Under the pieces are notes generated by a model. The model did not search any database. It was given only the letters and a program-made list of their open reading frames with translations, and had not been told where the DNA came from. The position numbers were made by a program, and so were the translations under genes. Below are positions 18,844 through 27,507 of a DNA stretch of 64,000 nt, one piece after another; within the stretch, counting starts at the first letter, position 1; each line of letters starts with the position of its first letter. This DNA comes from Chitinophaga pinensis. Its GTDB lineage: Bacteria; Bacteroidota; Bacteroidia; UKL13-3. The stretch spans positions 124,001-188,000 of the forward strand of contig CAMDHZ010000003.1 in NCBI GenBank assembly GCA_945898275.1, read 5' to 3'.

Positions 18844-18896
18844 AAAAAATTCCACACCAGTCATTGTAAATCAATGATTGGTGAGGAATTTTTTTT
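18844..18896 (-). terminator. Terminator after the bacilliredoxin gene
   Basis: A long stem pairs the AAAATTCC...ACCAGTCATTG side with the CAATGATTGGTGAGGAATTTT side across a 5-nt loop, with one small internal mismatch. The 5' A-run and 3' T-run allow use on either strand. It sits between the bacilliredoxin stop and the acyltransferase start. Confidence 0.8.
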
Positions 18897-18919
18897 TATT
18901 AAAGTTAAGACGATTTAAA

Positions 18920-19339
18920 TCAACAAAACTCCTCGTAAGCTCCTTTAAGATTTTCTGCAATCATTGCAGCACTTCTGCCTTCAATATTGTGTCTCTCGAT
19001 AAAATGTACTAATTCTCCATTTTTAAACAATGCAATAGAAGGTGAAGAAGGAGGATATGGAAGTGTGAACTCTCTTGCTTTAGCAACAGCTTCTGCTTCT
19101 TGACCTGCAAAAACTGTTAATAATTCTGATGGTCTTTTGCCTTCACCGTTGAGGGATTCTAAAACTCCCGGACGGGCAGTACCAGCTGCACAACCGCAAA
19201 CACTGTTAAATACCAATAATTGAGTTCCTGACTTCTTGCTTAATGCTTCTTCCACTTGGGTTGTATTCATTAGCGACTGAAAGCCCGCTGATTCTAATTG
19301 TTGGCGCATTGGCGCAACTAACATTTCTGGATATGACAT
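18920..19339 (-). CDS. Bacilliredoxin-type protein (BrxA/BrxB, YphP/YqiW family)
   Basis: A 139-residue protein that fits the BrxA/BrxB family along its length. The thioredoxin-like fold has the characteristic CGC active site (Cys48-Gly49-Cys50, SVCGCAAGTARPG). In organisms that make bacillithiol this family removes bacillithiol from oxidised protein thiols, and many Bacteroidota make that thiol. It is a single gene with its own terminator, facing away from ahcY. Confidence 0.9.
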   Translation of the reverse strand: MSYPEMLVAPMRQQLESAGFQSLMNTTQVEEALSKKSGTQLLVFNSVCGCAAGTARPGVLESLNGEGKRPSELLTVFAGQEAEAVAKAREFTLPYPPSSPSIALFKNGELVHFIERHNIEGRSAAMIAENLKGAYEEFC

Positions 19340-19432
19340 AAAATAGTTTTACTTAAAATAAAATACAATATTGGTATAAAATAGTTTCAGAACCAACAAC
19401 ACAGGATTGAAATGACCAAATAATTAGGGTTC

Positions 19433-19442
19433 GGTTTGAACC
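19433..19442 (-). repeat. GGTTYRAACC word, copy 3 (extended)
   Basis: In the 224-bp gap between the bacilliredoxin gene and ahcY. The minus strand reads GGTTCAAACCGAACC. Not in a hairpin. Confidence 0.7.
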
Positions 19443-19527
19443 CAACGCTAACTAAATGGCTAAATTAAGTAATCAATAAATTTAGCTAAAAATGACATTG
19501 AGGAAATTAAATTAAATAAAATAACAT

Positions 19528-19535
19528 TAATTTTG
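19528..19535 (+). promoter_or_regulatory. -7 promoter box TAATTTTG before ahcY
   Basis: A TANNTTTG match ending 28 nt before the ahcY ATG. No convincing -33 element; a TTG lies 27 nt upstream, too far for the usual spacing. Confidence 0.4.
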
Positions 19536-19563
19536 CAACTCATATCGAAATAAAACATATTAT

Positions 19564-20877
19564 ATGTCAGACGCAAAAACCGCTCTTCCTTACAAAGTTA
19601 AGGACATCTCCCTCTCAGAGTGGGGAAGAAAAGAAATCAAATTGGCTGAAGCAGAAATGCCGGGATTAATGACTATTCGCAAAGAATACGGCCCGCAGCA
19701 ACCTCTTAAAGGCGCCCGCATTGCTGGTTGTCTTCACATGACCATCCAAACTGCAGTATTAATTGAAACACTTAAAGAATTAGGTGCAGAAGTTACCTGG
19801 AGTTCATGCAACATTTTCTCTACCCAAGACCATGCTGCCGCTGCTATTGCTGCTGCTGGAATTCCAGTTTACGCTTGGAAAGGTCAGAATGAAGAAGAAT
19901 TTGACTGGTGTATTGAACAAACTTTGTTTGCTTTTGAAGGTGGAAAGCCTTTAAATATGATTTTGGATGATGGTGGTGATTTAACCAATATGGTTTTTGA
20001 TCGTTACCCTGAGTTAACTGCTGAAATCAAAGGATTATCAGAAGAAACTACAACAGGCGTACATCGCTTATATGAGCGCATGAAAAAAGGCACTTTAGTA
20101 ATGCCTGCAATCAATGTTAACGACTCGGTTACTAAATCTAAGTTTGACAATAAATATGGCTGTAAAGAGTCTTTAGTTGATGCTATCCGCAGGGCTACAG
20201 ACATTATGATGGCTGGAAAAGTTGCAGTTGTTGCAGGTTATGGCGATGTAGGTAAAGGTTCTGCTGAATCATTACGTGGCGCTGGAGCTCGCGTATTAGT
20301 TACTGAAATTGACCCAATTTGTGCACTTCAAGCTGCTATGGATGGTTTTGAAGTTGTAACAATGGAAGAAGCTTGCACACGTGCAAATATCTTTGTAACG
20401 GCTACTGGTAATTTAAAAATCATTACTGACCGTCATTTTATGAACATGCGCGATAAAGCTATTGTTTGTAATATTGGTCACTTTGACAATGAAATTGACA
20501 TGGCTTGGTTAAACAAAACTTACGGTTCAACCAAATATAATCTTAAGCCACAAGTTGATATTTACAATATCAACGGAACCGAAATCATAATTTTAGCGGA
20601 AGGCAGATTGGTTAACTTAGGTTGCGCTATGGGTCACCCAAGTTTTGTAATGAGTAATTCATTCTCGAACCAAACTTTGGCTCAAATAGAATTATGGAAC
20701 CACAGTGCTAATTATGAAAACAAAGTGTATGTATTACCTAAACATTTAGATGAAAAGGTTGCTGCCTTACACTTAGAACATATTGGTGCTAAATTAACCG
20801 TTCTAGATACTGAACAAGCTGATTATATCGGCGTAAAAGTTGAAGGTCCGTTTAAAGTGGAAATGTACCGCTATTAG
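19564..20877 (+). CDS. ahcY: S-adenosylhomocysteine hydrolase
   Basis: A 437-residue protein of normal family length. It reversibly splits S-adenosylhomocysteine to adenosine and homocysteine and so relieves product inhibition of methyltransferases. Recognisable blocks are [16 protein letters not shown], the catalytic-site segment [14 protein letters not shown], the NAD-binding [18 protein letters not shown] and the C-terminal signature ending KVEMYRY. The gene stands alone between divergent and convergent neighbours, with its own terminator. Confidence 0.97.
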   Translation: MSDAKTALPYKVKDISLSEWGRKEIKLAEAEMPGLMTIRKEYGPQQPLKGARIAGCLHMTIQTAVLIETLKELGAEVTWSSCNIFSTQDHAAAAIAAAGIPVYAWKGQNEEEFDWCIEQTLFAFEGGKPLNMILDDGGDLTNMVFDRYPELTAEIKGLSEETTTGVHRLYERMKKGTLVMPAINVNDSVTKSKFDNKYGCKESLVDAIRRATDIMMAGKVAVVAGYGDVGKGSAESLRGAGARVLVTEIDPICALQAAMDGFEVVTMEEACTRANIFVTATGNLKIITDRHFMNMRDKAIVCNIGHFDNEIDMAWLNKTYGSTKYNLKPQVDIYNINGTEIIILAEGRLVNLGCAMGHPSFVMSNSFSNQTLAQIELWNHSANYENKVYVLPKHLDEKVAALHLEHIGAKLTVLDTEQADYIGVKVEGPFKVEMYRY

Positions 20878-20908
20878 ACCATGGTCAATAGACGACAGAC
20901 CATAGATT
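20877..20908. repeat. Short GACCATGGTC / AGACCATAG intergenic repeat
   Basis: A perfect 10-bp palindrome GACCATGGTC begins at the last base of the ahcY stop and is followed by AATAGACGACAGACCATAG, which repeats the AGACCAT word. It looks like a degenerate intergenic repeat unit; no second copy was found in the window. Confidence 0.35.
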
Positions 20909-20913
20909 AAGCA

Positions 20914-20945
20914 AAAAATGCCTCAGAAAAATCTGGGGCATTTTT
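20914..20945. terminator. Terminator between ahcY and the thioredoxin gene
   Basis: A 13-bp stem AAAAATGCCTCAG / CTGGGGCATTTTT with one G-T pair and a 6-nt loop. It separates two convergent genes and can serve both. Confidence 0.88.
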
Positions 20946-20967
20946 GTTTATGGATTTTCAAATCCAA

Positions 20968-21432
20968 TCATTTCGCATCCTCAATCACCTTATCCAAAAT
21001 GGTTAAAAAAGTTTGGGCATTGCGATAGCCTGGGTCTATAAAAACAGATTTCTTTTTCGGGTCTATGAAATAACTAGTTGGAAAACCTGTACTTTCTCCC
21101 CTGCTCAATTGCATATAAAAATCGCGGGCTGAATAAGTTTGACCGTCAATGTCATAAGTTAAATCTCTAAGTTCTGGGTTGAACTTGATCACAATAAAAT
21201 GTTTGTTTAATTTTTTGATGACATCCTGATTGGCATAAGTATCCTTGTCCATCTTTTTACACCAACCGCACCAATCGGTATAGGCATCCACTAATATGAT
21301 TTTCTTTTCTTTTACTGCTATTGGATACCCTTCGTTCCAAGCATACCACTTTAAGGTTTCTTCTGTTGGATTTTTATAGCTAAACAATAAAAACAAAACC
21401 ATTACTAAGGTCAAATTTTTCAGTACTTTCAT
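20968..21432 (-). CDS. Exported thioredoxin-like protein (Thioredoxin_7 type)
   Basis: A 154-residue protein with an N-terminal signal or anchor (hydrophobic residues 6-20) and a thioredoxin domain whose active site is WCGWCK (DAYTDWCGWCKKMD). A cis-Pro-like TGFPTSYFID segment lies near residue 115. This subgroup includes small periplasmic disulfide reductases of Bacteroidota. A role in reducing exported proteins or cytochrome c apoproteins is inferred. Confidence 0.8.
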   Translation of the reverse strand: MKVLKNLTLVMVLFLLFSYKNPTEETLKWYAWNEGYPIAVKEKKIILVDAYTDWCGWCKKMDKDTYANQDVIKKLNKHFIVIKFNPELRDLTYDIDGQTYSARDFYMQLSRGESTGFPTSYFIDPKKKSVFIDPGYRNAQTFLTILDKVIEDAK

Positions 21433-21444
21433 AGCATTTATTTA

Positions 21445-21454
21445 GGTTCAAACC
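21445..21454 (+). repeat. GGTTYRAACC word, copy 4 (extended)
   Basis: In the 43-bp gap between the thioredoxin and hydrolase genes. It has the full form TTAGGTTCAAACCGAAA, identical over 17 nt to copies 2 and 5. Confidence 0.72.
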
Positions 21455-21475
21455 GAAACAATAATTAGACCAAAA

Positions 21476-22162
21476 TTACTTAAAAAATTGTTTAATAGCA
21501 GGTACCAATAATTCTAAAGAAACCTTTTCGAAAGGATGGGCAGTGTGGGGCAATACTAAAAGGCCTGCATTAGGCAGTTTCTTATAGGTTTCTAAGGTTT
21601 CGTAAACAGAGCTAGTTTGATCTCTATCGCCTATTCCAAGCAAAACTGGATGTGAAATGGCTTGTAATTGTTGTTCGGTTAAGGTTACAGTCTCTGAAAG
21701 TTGTTTCATCAGGTCACTTGTGCTTTTAAGCAAGGATTTCCAGAGATGCATGCCATGAATAACCATAAGATTATTAGCAAAACTTGGCACTTTTTCAAGC
21801 ATTTTATCAGCATCTAACATACCGGCTTCTTTTGCAGTTGAAATGGGATCCCAGTTAAACTTTACATTTAAGGTAAAAACCTTAGCCACTCTATTGGGGT
21901 GCAAATGCGCAAAATATAATGCGGCATAACCACCCATGCTGAACCCAAATAGGTTTATTTTTTCTATTTGATGTTTATCTAGGTATTGCAAAATATTATC
22001 TGCAAAGCTTGGAAATGTTAGTCCTTGCGCTGGTATTAATTCTCCTCCATGCCCAGCAAAATTAATGGCATGACACTCATAAGTATCGTTGAGCATACCC
22101 ATAATGGGCTGGAATTGCAGTTTAGATCCAAGTGCTCCGTGCAAAAACAAGATTTTTTCCAT
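21476..22162 (-). CDS. Alpha/beta hydrolase, cytoplasmic
   Basis: A 228-residue protein with no signal peptide. The oxyanion motif HGALGS is near residue 7, the nucleophile elbow GFSMGG near 73, an acid region GIGDRDQ near 180, and the late histidine in LPHTAHPF near 205. This matches small esterases and lactonases of the alpha/beta hydrolase fold. The substrate cannot be told from the sequence. It is divergent from the E1 gene, with about 56 bp between the starts. Confidence 0.75.
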   Translation of the reverse strand: MEKILFLHGALGSKLQFQPIMGMLNDTYECHAINFAGHGGELIPAQGLTFPSFADNILQYLDKHQIEKINLFGFSMGGYAALYFAHLHPNRVAKVFTLNVKFNWDPISTAKEAGMLDADKMLEKVPSFANNLMVIHGMHLWKSLLKSTSDLMKQLSETVTLTEQQLQAISHPVLLGIGDRDQTSSVYETLETYKKLPNAGLLVLPHTAHPFEKVSLELLVPAIKQFFK

Positions 22163-22194
22163 ACTGATTGAGGTTCAAGTTAGCAATTAAACAC

Positions 22195-22202
22195 TATTTT
22201 TG
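22195..22202 (+). promoter_or_regulatory. -7 promoter box TATTTTTG before the E1 gene
   Basis: A TANNTTTG match ending 16 nt before the ATG at 22219. It supports that ATG over the upstream in-frame ATG at 22168, which would put the promoter inside the coding sequence. A TTG lies 24 nt upstream. Confidence 0.5.
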
Positions 22203-22218
22203 CACAACATTTTTTGAT

Positions 22219-24240
22219 ATGCTAAACTTTAACCGCAAACAATATAGCAACGAACTGCTATTAAACTTATACAAAGCCATTGTGATTCCTAGAATGATTG
22301 AGGAAAAAATGCTAATATTATTAAGGCAAGGAAAAGTAAGCAAGTGGTTCAGTGGAATTGGGCAGGAAGCCATATCAGTTGGTTTAACAGCAGCATTAGA
22401 ATCGGATGAATATATTCTGCCACTCCATAGAAACTTAGGCGTATTTACGGGAAGAGACATTCCTTTCGCCAAGCTGTTTTCGCAATGGCAGGGAAAATTT
22501 AATGGATTCTCAAAAGGTCGAGAACGTTCTTTTCACTTTGGAACCAATGAGCATCATATTGTAGGGATGATTTCGCATCTTGGCGCTATGTTAGGCGTGG
22601 CAGACGGAATAGCCTTGGCTAACTTATTGAAAAATGAAAGAAAACTAAGCGTAGTTTTTAGTGGGGATGGCGGTGCAAGTGAAGGTGATTTTCATGAAGC
22701 CTTAAATACTGCAGCGGTTTGGAGTTTACCCGTTATTTTCTTGATAGAAAACAACGGCTATGGCCTTTCAACTCCAAGTAATGAGCAATTTAAATTCAAA
22801 AGTTTTACAGATAAAGGGATTGGTTATGGGATGGAAGCCTACCAAATTGATGGGAACAATATCCTTGAAGTTTATGATATTGTTAGAAACCTTGGTAACT
22901 CAATAAGAAGCAAACCGCGCCCAGTCATTTTAGAGTGTTTAACCTTTAGGATGCGCGGCCATGAAGAGGCTTCTGGAACTAAATACGTTCCTCAAGAACT
23001 ATTTGAAACCTGGGCAAAAAAAGACCCTGTAAGTAATTTCGAACGCTATTTGCAAGATGAAGGCGTTTTAAATCATGAAATCATTGATGAAATTAGAACT
23101 TCCTTCAAAAAAGAAATTGATGAAGGCGTTGAATCGGTATTAAACGAACCAGAAATTATTCCGAATACTGACTTTGAACTCAATGATGTTTATGCACCAG
23201 CCAGTTTTGAAGCCAATGGAAAAAAGGTAGGGAACTTGCATGATGTTGTAATAGCACCAGCGAGCGAGAATGTTAGTAAGAAAAGGTATATTGACGCTAT
23301 TAGCGATGGCTTAAGGCAATCTATGGAAAAGCATCCAGAATTGGTGCTAATGGGCCAAGATATTGCAGAATATGGTGGTGTATTTAAAATTACCCAAGGC
23401 TTTTTAGAGCAGTTTGGAAAAGACCGTGTACGCAATACACCTTTGTGTGAAAGTGCTATTATTGGTGCCGGTTACGGACTTTCCATCAAAGGAATGAAAG
23501 CGATGGTTGAAATGCAGTTTGCAGATTTTGTGAGTGTTGGGTTCAACCAGATTGTAAATAATTTGGCTAAAAGTTATTACCGCTGGGGCCAAAATGCAGA
23601 TGTTGTGGTTAGGATGCCAACGGGTGCTGGCGTGGGTGCCGGACCATTTCATTCTCAAAGCAATGAAGCTTGGTTCTTTCATGTACCAGGCTTAAAAGTT
23701 ATTTATCCATCATGTCCATCTGATGCAAAAGGCTTGTTAACAGCAGCTATTAATGATCCTAATCCAGTTTTATTTTTTGAACACAAGGTATTGTATCGCA
23801 TGACTGAATTGGAAGAAGAAGTTTATGACGATTACTACATGCTAGAAATAGGCAAAGCAAAAACAGTAAAACAAGGCGATGAGTTGAGTATTATTACCTA
23901 TGGCGCTGCAGTGCATTGGGCTGTTACGGCATGTAAAGAAATGCAAATAGATGCAGACATAATAGACCTTCGCACTTTATTGCCTTGGGATAAGGAGTCT
24001 GTAATAGCCAGTGTCAAAAAAACAGGAAAGGTATTAGTATTACATGAAGATACCTTAACAGGAGGCATCGGTGCAGAAATTGCAGCTTATCTTTCGGAAC
24101 ATTGCTTTGAAAACTTGGACGCCCCAGTAATGCGCATTGGAAGTTTAGACTCGCCTGTTCCTTTTAACTTAGATTTAGAAGAGAATTTCTTGCCAAAAGG
24201 AAGACTTAGACAAGCTTTAGTGAAGTTAAGTTCATACTAA
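22219..24240 (+). CDS. 2-oxoacid dehydrogenase E1, alpha and beta subunits fused (branched-chain type)
   Basis: A 673-residue fusion. The alpha half has the thiamine-diphosphate motif GDGGASEGDFHEAL...ENNGYGLS. The beta half starts near residue 360 (KRYIDAISDGLRQSMEKHPE) and contains the MGQDIAEYGGVFK and PTGAGVGAGPFHSQ blocks. E1 decarboxylates a 2-oxoacid and passes the acyl group to E2. The alpha half and the HSQSNEAWFFHVPGLKV block resemble branched-chain or generic 2-oxoacid dehydrogenases; pyruvate cannot be excluded. No E2 or E3 gene is nearby. A longer paralogue lies at 40849-43245. Confidence 0.85.
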   Translation: MLNFNRKQYSNELLLNLYKAIVIPRMIEEKMLILLRQGKVSKWFSGIGQEAISVGLTAALESDEYILPLHRNLGVFTGRDIPFAKLFSQWQGKFNGFSKGRERSFHFGTNEHHIVGMISHLGAMLGVADGIALANLLKNERKLSVVFSGDGGASEGDFHEALNTAAVWSLPVIFLIENNGYGLSTPSNEQFKFKSFTDKGIGYGMEAYQIDGNNILEVYDIVRNLGNSIRSKPRPVILECLTFRMRGHEEASGTKYVPQELFETWAKKDPVSNFERYLQDEGVLNHEIIDEIRTSFKKEIDEGVESVLNEPEIIPNTDFELNDVYAPASFEANGKKVGNLHDVVIAPASENVSKKRYIDAISDGLRQSMEKHPELVLMGQDIAEYGGVFKITQGFLEQFGKDRVRNTPLCESAIIGAGYGLSIKGMKAMVEMQFADFVSVGFNQIVNNLAKSYYRWGQNADVVVRMPTGAGVGAGPFHSQSNEAWFFHVPGLKVIYPSCPSDAKGLLTAAINDPNPVLFFEHKVLYRMTELEEEVYDDYYMLEIGKAKTVKQGDELSIITYGAAVHWAVTACKEMQIDADIIDLRTLLPWDKESVIASVKKTGKVLVLHEDTLTGGIGAEIAAYLSEHCFENLDAPVMRIGSLDSPVPFNLDLEENFLPKGRLRQALVKLSSY

Positions 24241-24284
24241 GTAAGAATTGGTCATAAAAACAATAATTTGTTCTTATTGCTTTC

Positions 24285-24294
24285 GGTTTGAACC
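24285..24294 (-). repeat. GGTTYRAACC word, copy 5 (extended)
   Basis: In the 57-bp gap between the convergent E1 and hydrolase genes. The minus strand reads TTAGGTTCAAACCGAAA. Confidence 0.72.
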
Positions 24295-24297
24295 TAA

Positions 24298-25176
24298 TTA
24301 TTTTTTTCTGATAAAGTCACCCATAATTTTGAGATAGTTTTCAAAACCTGTTAAAACTGGAACCTCTCCATGGTCAGCTTTTTCTATACGATGTGCTTCT
24401 TTATAGGTGCCAGAATAATTTTTAAAAACCACTTCGCCATGTGTTTTGATGCCTAAAAAATTATCATTGGTACCATGTATCCAACAAAGGGGTTGTTTTA
24501 CTTTTTTAATTTCTTCTGCATTATCAATTTTAAGGTTGGTTACAAATGAACCAGGCACATTTAATCCTGCACCATCTGCTGCCATAACTGCACTGCTAGC
24601 AAAGGGTGCTTCTAAAATAAGTTTTAAAGGGCTTAAGGTTCTTGGGTTGGCAGTGAGTTCGGTTGCAGGTGCAGTGCCCATGCTAAAGCCATATAAAATT
24701 AACCTATTACCATTTAAACCTTTTGACTGTAACCATTGCATGGCAGCATTTACATCTGCATACAAACCATCCTCGGTGGGTTTACCTTCAGATAACCCAT
24801 ACCCACGGTAATCTAGCATTAACACTCCATAAGTATGTTTTCCATTGGTATGAGCCAAAAGTTTTGCCCTTTGCCAAAAGAAATCCATATGCCATTTATT
24901 GCCATGGCAATATAAGATAACTGTATCAGAGGCAATTTGGTTAATATCTCCAATAAAGGTTGCATAAATTTTATTTCCCTCCGAATTAAGGGTAAAGGTA
25001 GTGTGCATACTATCTGCGATATTATAGGCTGAACCAAGTTTAAAGTCTTGTTCTCCGGTATAATTATCCTATTTGTATTCAGTAATTTTATCACTCAAAT
25101 TATAGAAATTAGAATCGAGTCGAAGGCAGGCGCTAAAAAGACTTAATGCTAAAGTTATCGTAATGATTTTTTTCAT
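24298..25176 (-). pseudogene. Lipoprotein alpha/beta hydrolase interrupted by an in-frame TAG
   Basis: From ATG 25176 the frame encodes a lipoprotein signal (MKKIITITLALSLFSAC, Cys17) and continues to codon 35. Codon 36 is TAG (25069-25071). The same frame then stays open for 256 codons and encodes a complete hydrolase: YCHGNKWH, LDYRGYGLSEG, nucleophile GFSMGT and late histidine KADHGEVP. The ATG at 25176 starts 1 bp after the stop of the upstream lipoprotein gene, which supports it as the original start. A shorter product could begin at Met 25008, but it would lack the signal peptide and stay in the cytoplasm. One base change explains the stop; a sequencing error is the main alternative. 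Confidence 0.72.
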
Positions 25177-25177
25177 G

Positions 25178-25846
25178 TTAAAACTTTTTCATAATGGAGA
25201 AATAAACACCTAAAGCACCTTTACCGTCAATGCCAATATAATCTGCTACGTTTGGCTTATTTGCTATGCCAGACCCAACCCATTTGCTTTCTATGCCATA
25301 ATTCCATTTATGCTTTCCCCATCTATACCCAAATTGTGGGTGCATGAACCAAAACTTTTCTTGCATTTCATTATGTGGGCGCATTCGGGTTGGTTCAAAC
25401 CAATTACCAACACCTGCATAAATAAAAGATTGGTTGGCAAAGGTTCTATACAATTGGCAATCGATTTGTGGCCAAAAGCGAAATTTCCAATCCCATCTAT
25501 CGAGGGCAAAATGCAAGGCAGGCGAAACTGAAAATCCCAAAGTTTTATTTTGGTTTGACCACAATTGTCGGCAGGCTCCAACTTCCAATTGCATCACACC
25601 AAAGGCCAAAGCTGTAAGGTGTATGCCTCCATAAATTGACGTTTTATCTGTGATTCCTTTGGCAAAAAAGGCAGCAGTGTAAGGCAGGGGAATGGGTGCA
25701 CCTGAAAAGTTAATTATCGGCCCACCTAAGTTCCCGCCAAGGGCCTTTTCACCCTTTTCTAGCGGTTTAATTAGACGCGTAGGGGAGCAAGAGATTTGAA
25801 ATGCCACACAAACAATTAAAAAACTACAGTATTTTAAAGAGAACAT
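25178..25846 (-). CDS. Lipoprotein of unknown function, beta-rich
   Basis: I start at Met 25846, where a lipoprotein signal begins (MFSLKYCSFLIVCVAFQISC, Cys20); the frame is open 13 codons upstream but without signal character. The 222-residue product is rich in Gly, Trp and alternating hydrophobic residues after position 40, which suggests beta strands of an outer-membrane protein, but I recognise no family. Its stop is 1 bp from the start of the interrupted hydrolase gene, so the two formed an operon. Confidence 0.6.
   Translation of the reverse strand: MFSLKYCSFLIVCVAFQISCSPTRLIKPLEKGEKALGGNLGGPIINFSGAPIPLPYTAAFFAKGITDKTSIYGGIHLTALAFGVMQLEVGACRQLWSNQNKTLGFSVSPALHFALDRWDWKFRFWPQIDCQLYRTFANQSFIYAGVGNWFEPTRMRPHNEMQEKFWFMHPQFGYRWGKHKWNYGIESKWVGSGIANKPNVADYIGIDGKGALGVYFSIMKKF
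25392..25401 (+). repeat. GGTTYRAACC word, copy 6
   Basis: Inside the lipoprotein gene, where the minus strand encodes WFEP. Flanks read TTGGTTCAAACCAA, a 14-bp near-palindrome, without the GAA extension. Confidence 0.6.
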
Positions 25847-25911
25847 TACGATTAAATAAGGGTTTTTAAAAATTAATGATTGCAATTGTAAAAAAAAATA
25901 GAAAACCTAAC

Positions 25912-27018
25912 TTATGCTTTGCTCCCATCAATAACTTTACTGGAGAATGAATTGATTTTCGTTCTGAGGAAGTTATTCAAAGGCTCTTCAATTAGAAGAA
26001 ATAGAACAATAGAAATTAACTGCAGAGAAACAAAGGAAATAAAATAATTCTTTGAAACATAAGTATTAACAAATGAGTGAATTACTCCTAAGTGAATTAA
26101 GTAAAAGATGTAACTACTTTTACCTAGCAATACAAACAGTTTTGAACCTAGAATTGCGGAAAATTTTGATTTTTCAGTTATTAGGCCATAGTAAAACAAT
26201 GAGATTCCGAGCAATGGCAATAAAAAGGTGTTTACAATTTTACCAAAGGGAGTTAGTATTCCCGAGGGGTAGACTCCATTATTCTGAAGTAAATAAAGCA
26301 AATAAATGAATAAAAGGGTAAAGAAAAATCCTATATAGGTAGTACCTTTAGGCAATTTAACATCACTTTTAACTAGCAAAGCCAAACCAATTCCTACTAT
26401 AAACTCTGTGCTCCTGCCAAAAAAAGTATAAATTAGCATAAATTCATCGTTTGAAAAGAACCCATGCCAATTGAGGTTTTGAAAACAGCCAACTAAAAGA
26501 TAACCAAAAGAAACAAGCAAAATTGGCAATAAATAAATAAAATAACGAATTTTGATTAAAGCAAAAAACAACAAAGGAGCTAATATATAAAAGGTTTCCT
26601 CAACAGTTAAGGACCAACCTTGAGCAACCAAAGAGAACTTAAATTCTTCAAAAAATCCTCGTAAGAATGAAATATTTAAAATGTATATTATTAACTCATT
26701 TATTGAAATATTAAATGATTTAGGTAAAGAAACAATTAAAGTTAAAGTGGTTAAAATAAAATACATTGGATAAACCCTTGCAGCTCTGTAAAGAAAATAT
26801 TTTTTAAAGTTAAAGTTCTTTAATTCAGAGTATCGATAAGCTATCAAGAAACCTGAGAGTACGAAAAAAAAAGTAACTCCAGTATGCAACTCTTTAGCAA
26901 ATCCTCGTAATACCCCTCCCAATATATTATCACCAAATGGATTATAATGGTGAATAAAAACCATTATGGCAGCAATTGCTCTAACTCCAGTTAACTCGGG
27001 AAAGTAGTTTTTTAACAT
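25912..27018 (-). CDS. Acyltransferase-3 family membrane protein (OafA-like, no SGNH domain)
   Basis: A 368-residue protein with about ten helices. The N-terminal ELTGVRAIAAIMVFIHHYNPFG holds the conserved histidine pair, and FFFVLSGFLIAYRY and YRAARVYPMYF are typical of the family. It probably O-acetylates a sugar of a surface glycan. It is shorter than the protein at 16979-18820 because it lacks the periplasmic esterase domain. It is downstream of the two ketoisomerase genes on the same strand, with a 69-bp gap, so all three may modify one glycan. Confidence 0.85.
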   Translation of the reverse strand: MLKNYFPELTGVRAIAAIMVFIHHYNPFGDNILGGVLRGFAKELHTGVTFFFVLSGFLIAYRYSELKNFNFKKYFLYRAARVYPMYFILTTLTLIVSLPKSFNISINELIIYILNISFLRGFFEEFKFSLVAQGWSLTVEETFYILAPLLFFALIKIRYFIYLLPILLVSFGYLLVGCFQNLNWHGFFSNDEFMLIYTFFGRSTEFIVGIGLALLVKSDVKLPKGTTYIGFFFTLLFIYLLYLLQNNGVYPSGILTPFGKIVNTFLLPLLGISLFYYGLITEKSKFSAILGSKLFVLLGKSSYIFYLIHLGVIHSFVNTYVSKNYFISFVSLQLISIVLFLLIEEPLNNFLRTKINSFSSKVIDGSKA

Positions 27019-27087
27019 TAGACTATATTATGTATTTGAATTGAAATAGATCTGAGTAATAAAAAAGCGAAGACTCTGCTTGATGAA

Positions 27088-27507
27088 TTAAATACTATTG
27101 TACTTCAAAAATTCTTCATAATTCCGCAAATAATCTGTTTCATTATAAGTATGAGAGGCCAACACAAGGCAGATAGAACCAGATGAAAAATTAATTTCGG
27201 AAGCCCAAATTCCAGGAGGAATGTGTAAACCCATGTAAGGCCTATTTAAATGAACAAGTCTTTTTGACCTTCCATCATCCAATAATATTTCAAAAGAGCC
27301 GCTTGCAGCTACTAAAAACTGATGACATTCTTTGTGTGCGTGAGCACCCCTAGATTCCCCACCAGGAATATCATAAAGGTAGAAAACCCTTTTTATTGCA
27401 AAAGGAATTTCTTGGTTATTATGAATAGGTGTGATATGCCCTGATCTATTGCCAATTTTAGGGAGATGAAGCACACTACAATCAAAAACAGTAATATTAC
27501 TTTTCAT
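27088..27507 (-). CDS. FdtA/WxcM-like sugar 3,4-ketoisomerase (copy B)
   Basis: I start at Met 27507 (MKSNITVFDC), which gives 139 residues and an 11-bp overlap with the preceding gene; the longer frame would overlap it by more than 60 bp. A cupin-fold protein with FYLYDIPGGESRGAHAHKECHQF, the family block with the His-Ala-His pair, and a C-terminal YLRNYEEFL. Family members convert dTDP-4-keto-6-deoxy-glucose to the 3-keto isomer, a step toward 3-amino sugars. The usual partners (aminotransferase, RmlA/B) are not in the window. Confidence 0.78.
   Translation of the reverse strand: MKSNITVFDCSVLHLPKIGNRSGHITPIHNNQEIPFAIKRVFYLYDIPGGESRGAHAHKECHQFLVAASGSFEILLDDGRSKRLVHLNRPYMGLHIPPGIWASEINFSSGSICLVLASHTYNETDYLRNYEEFLKYNSI

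Noticed and set aside
19340-19563. SAH-type riboswitch before ahcY
   Set aside because: No conserved pseudoknot-like pairing or GC-rich motif was seen; the gap is AT-rich and contains only a -7 box and one copy of the repeated word.
25069-25071. In-frame TAG as pyrrolysine or programmed read-through
   Set aside because: Nothing in the window suggests pyrrolysine use, and no special structure is evident next to the codon; a plain nonsense change or sequence error is simpler.
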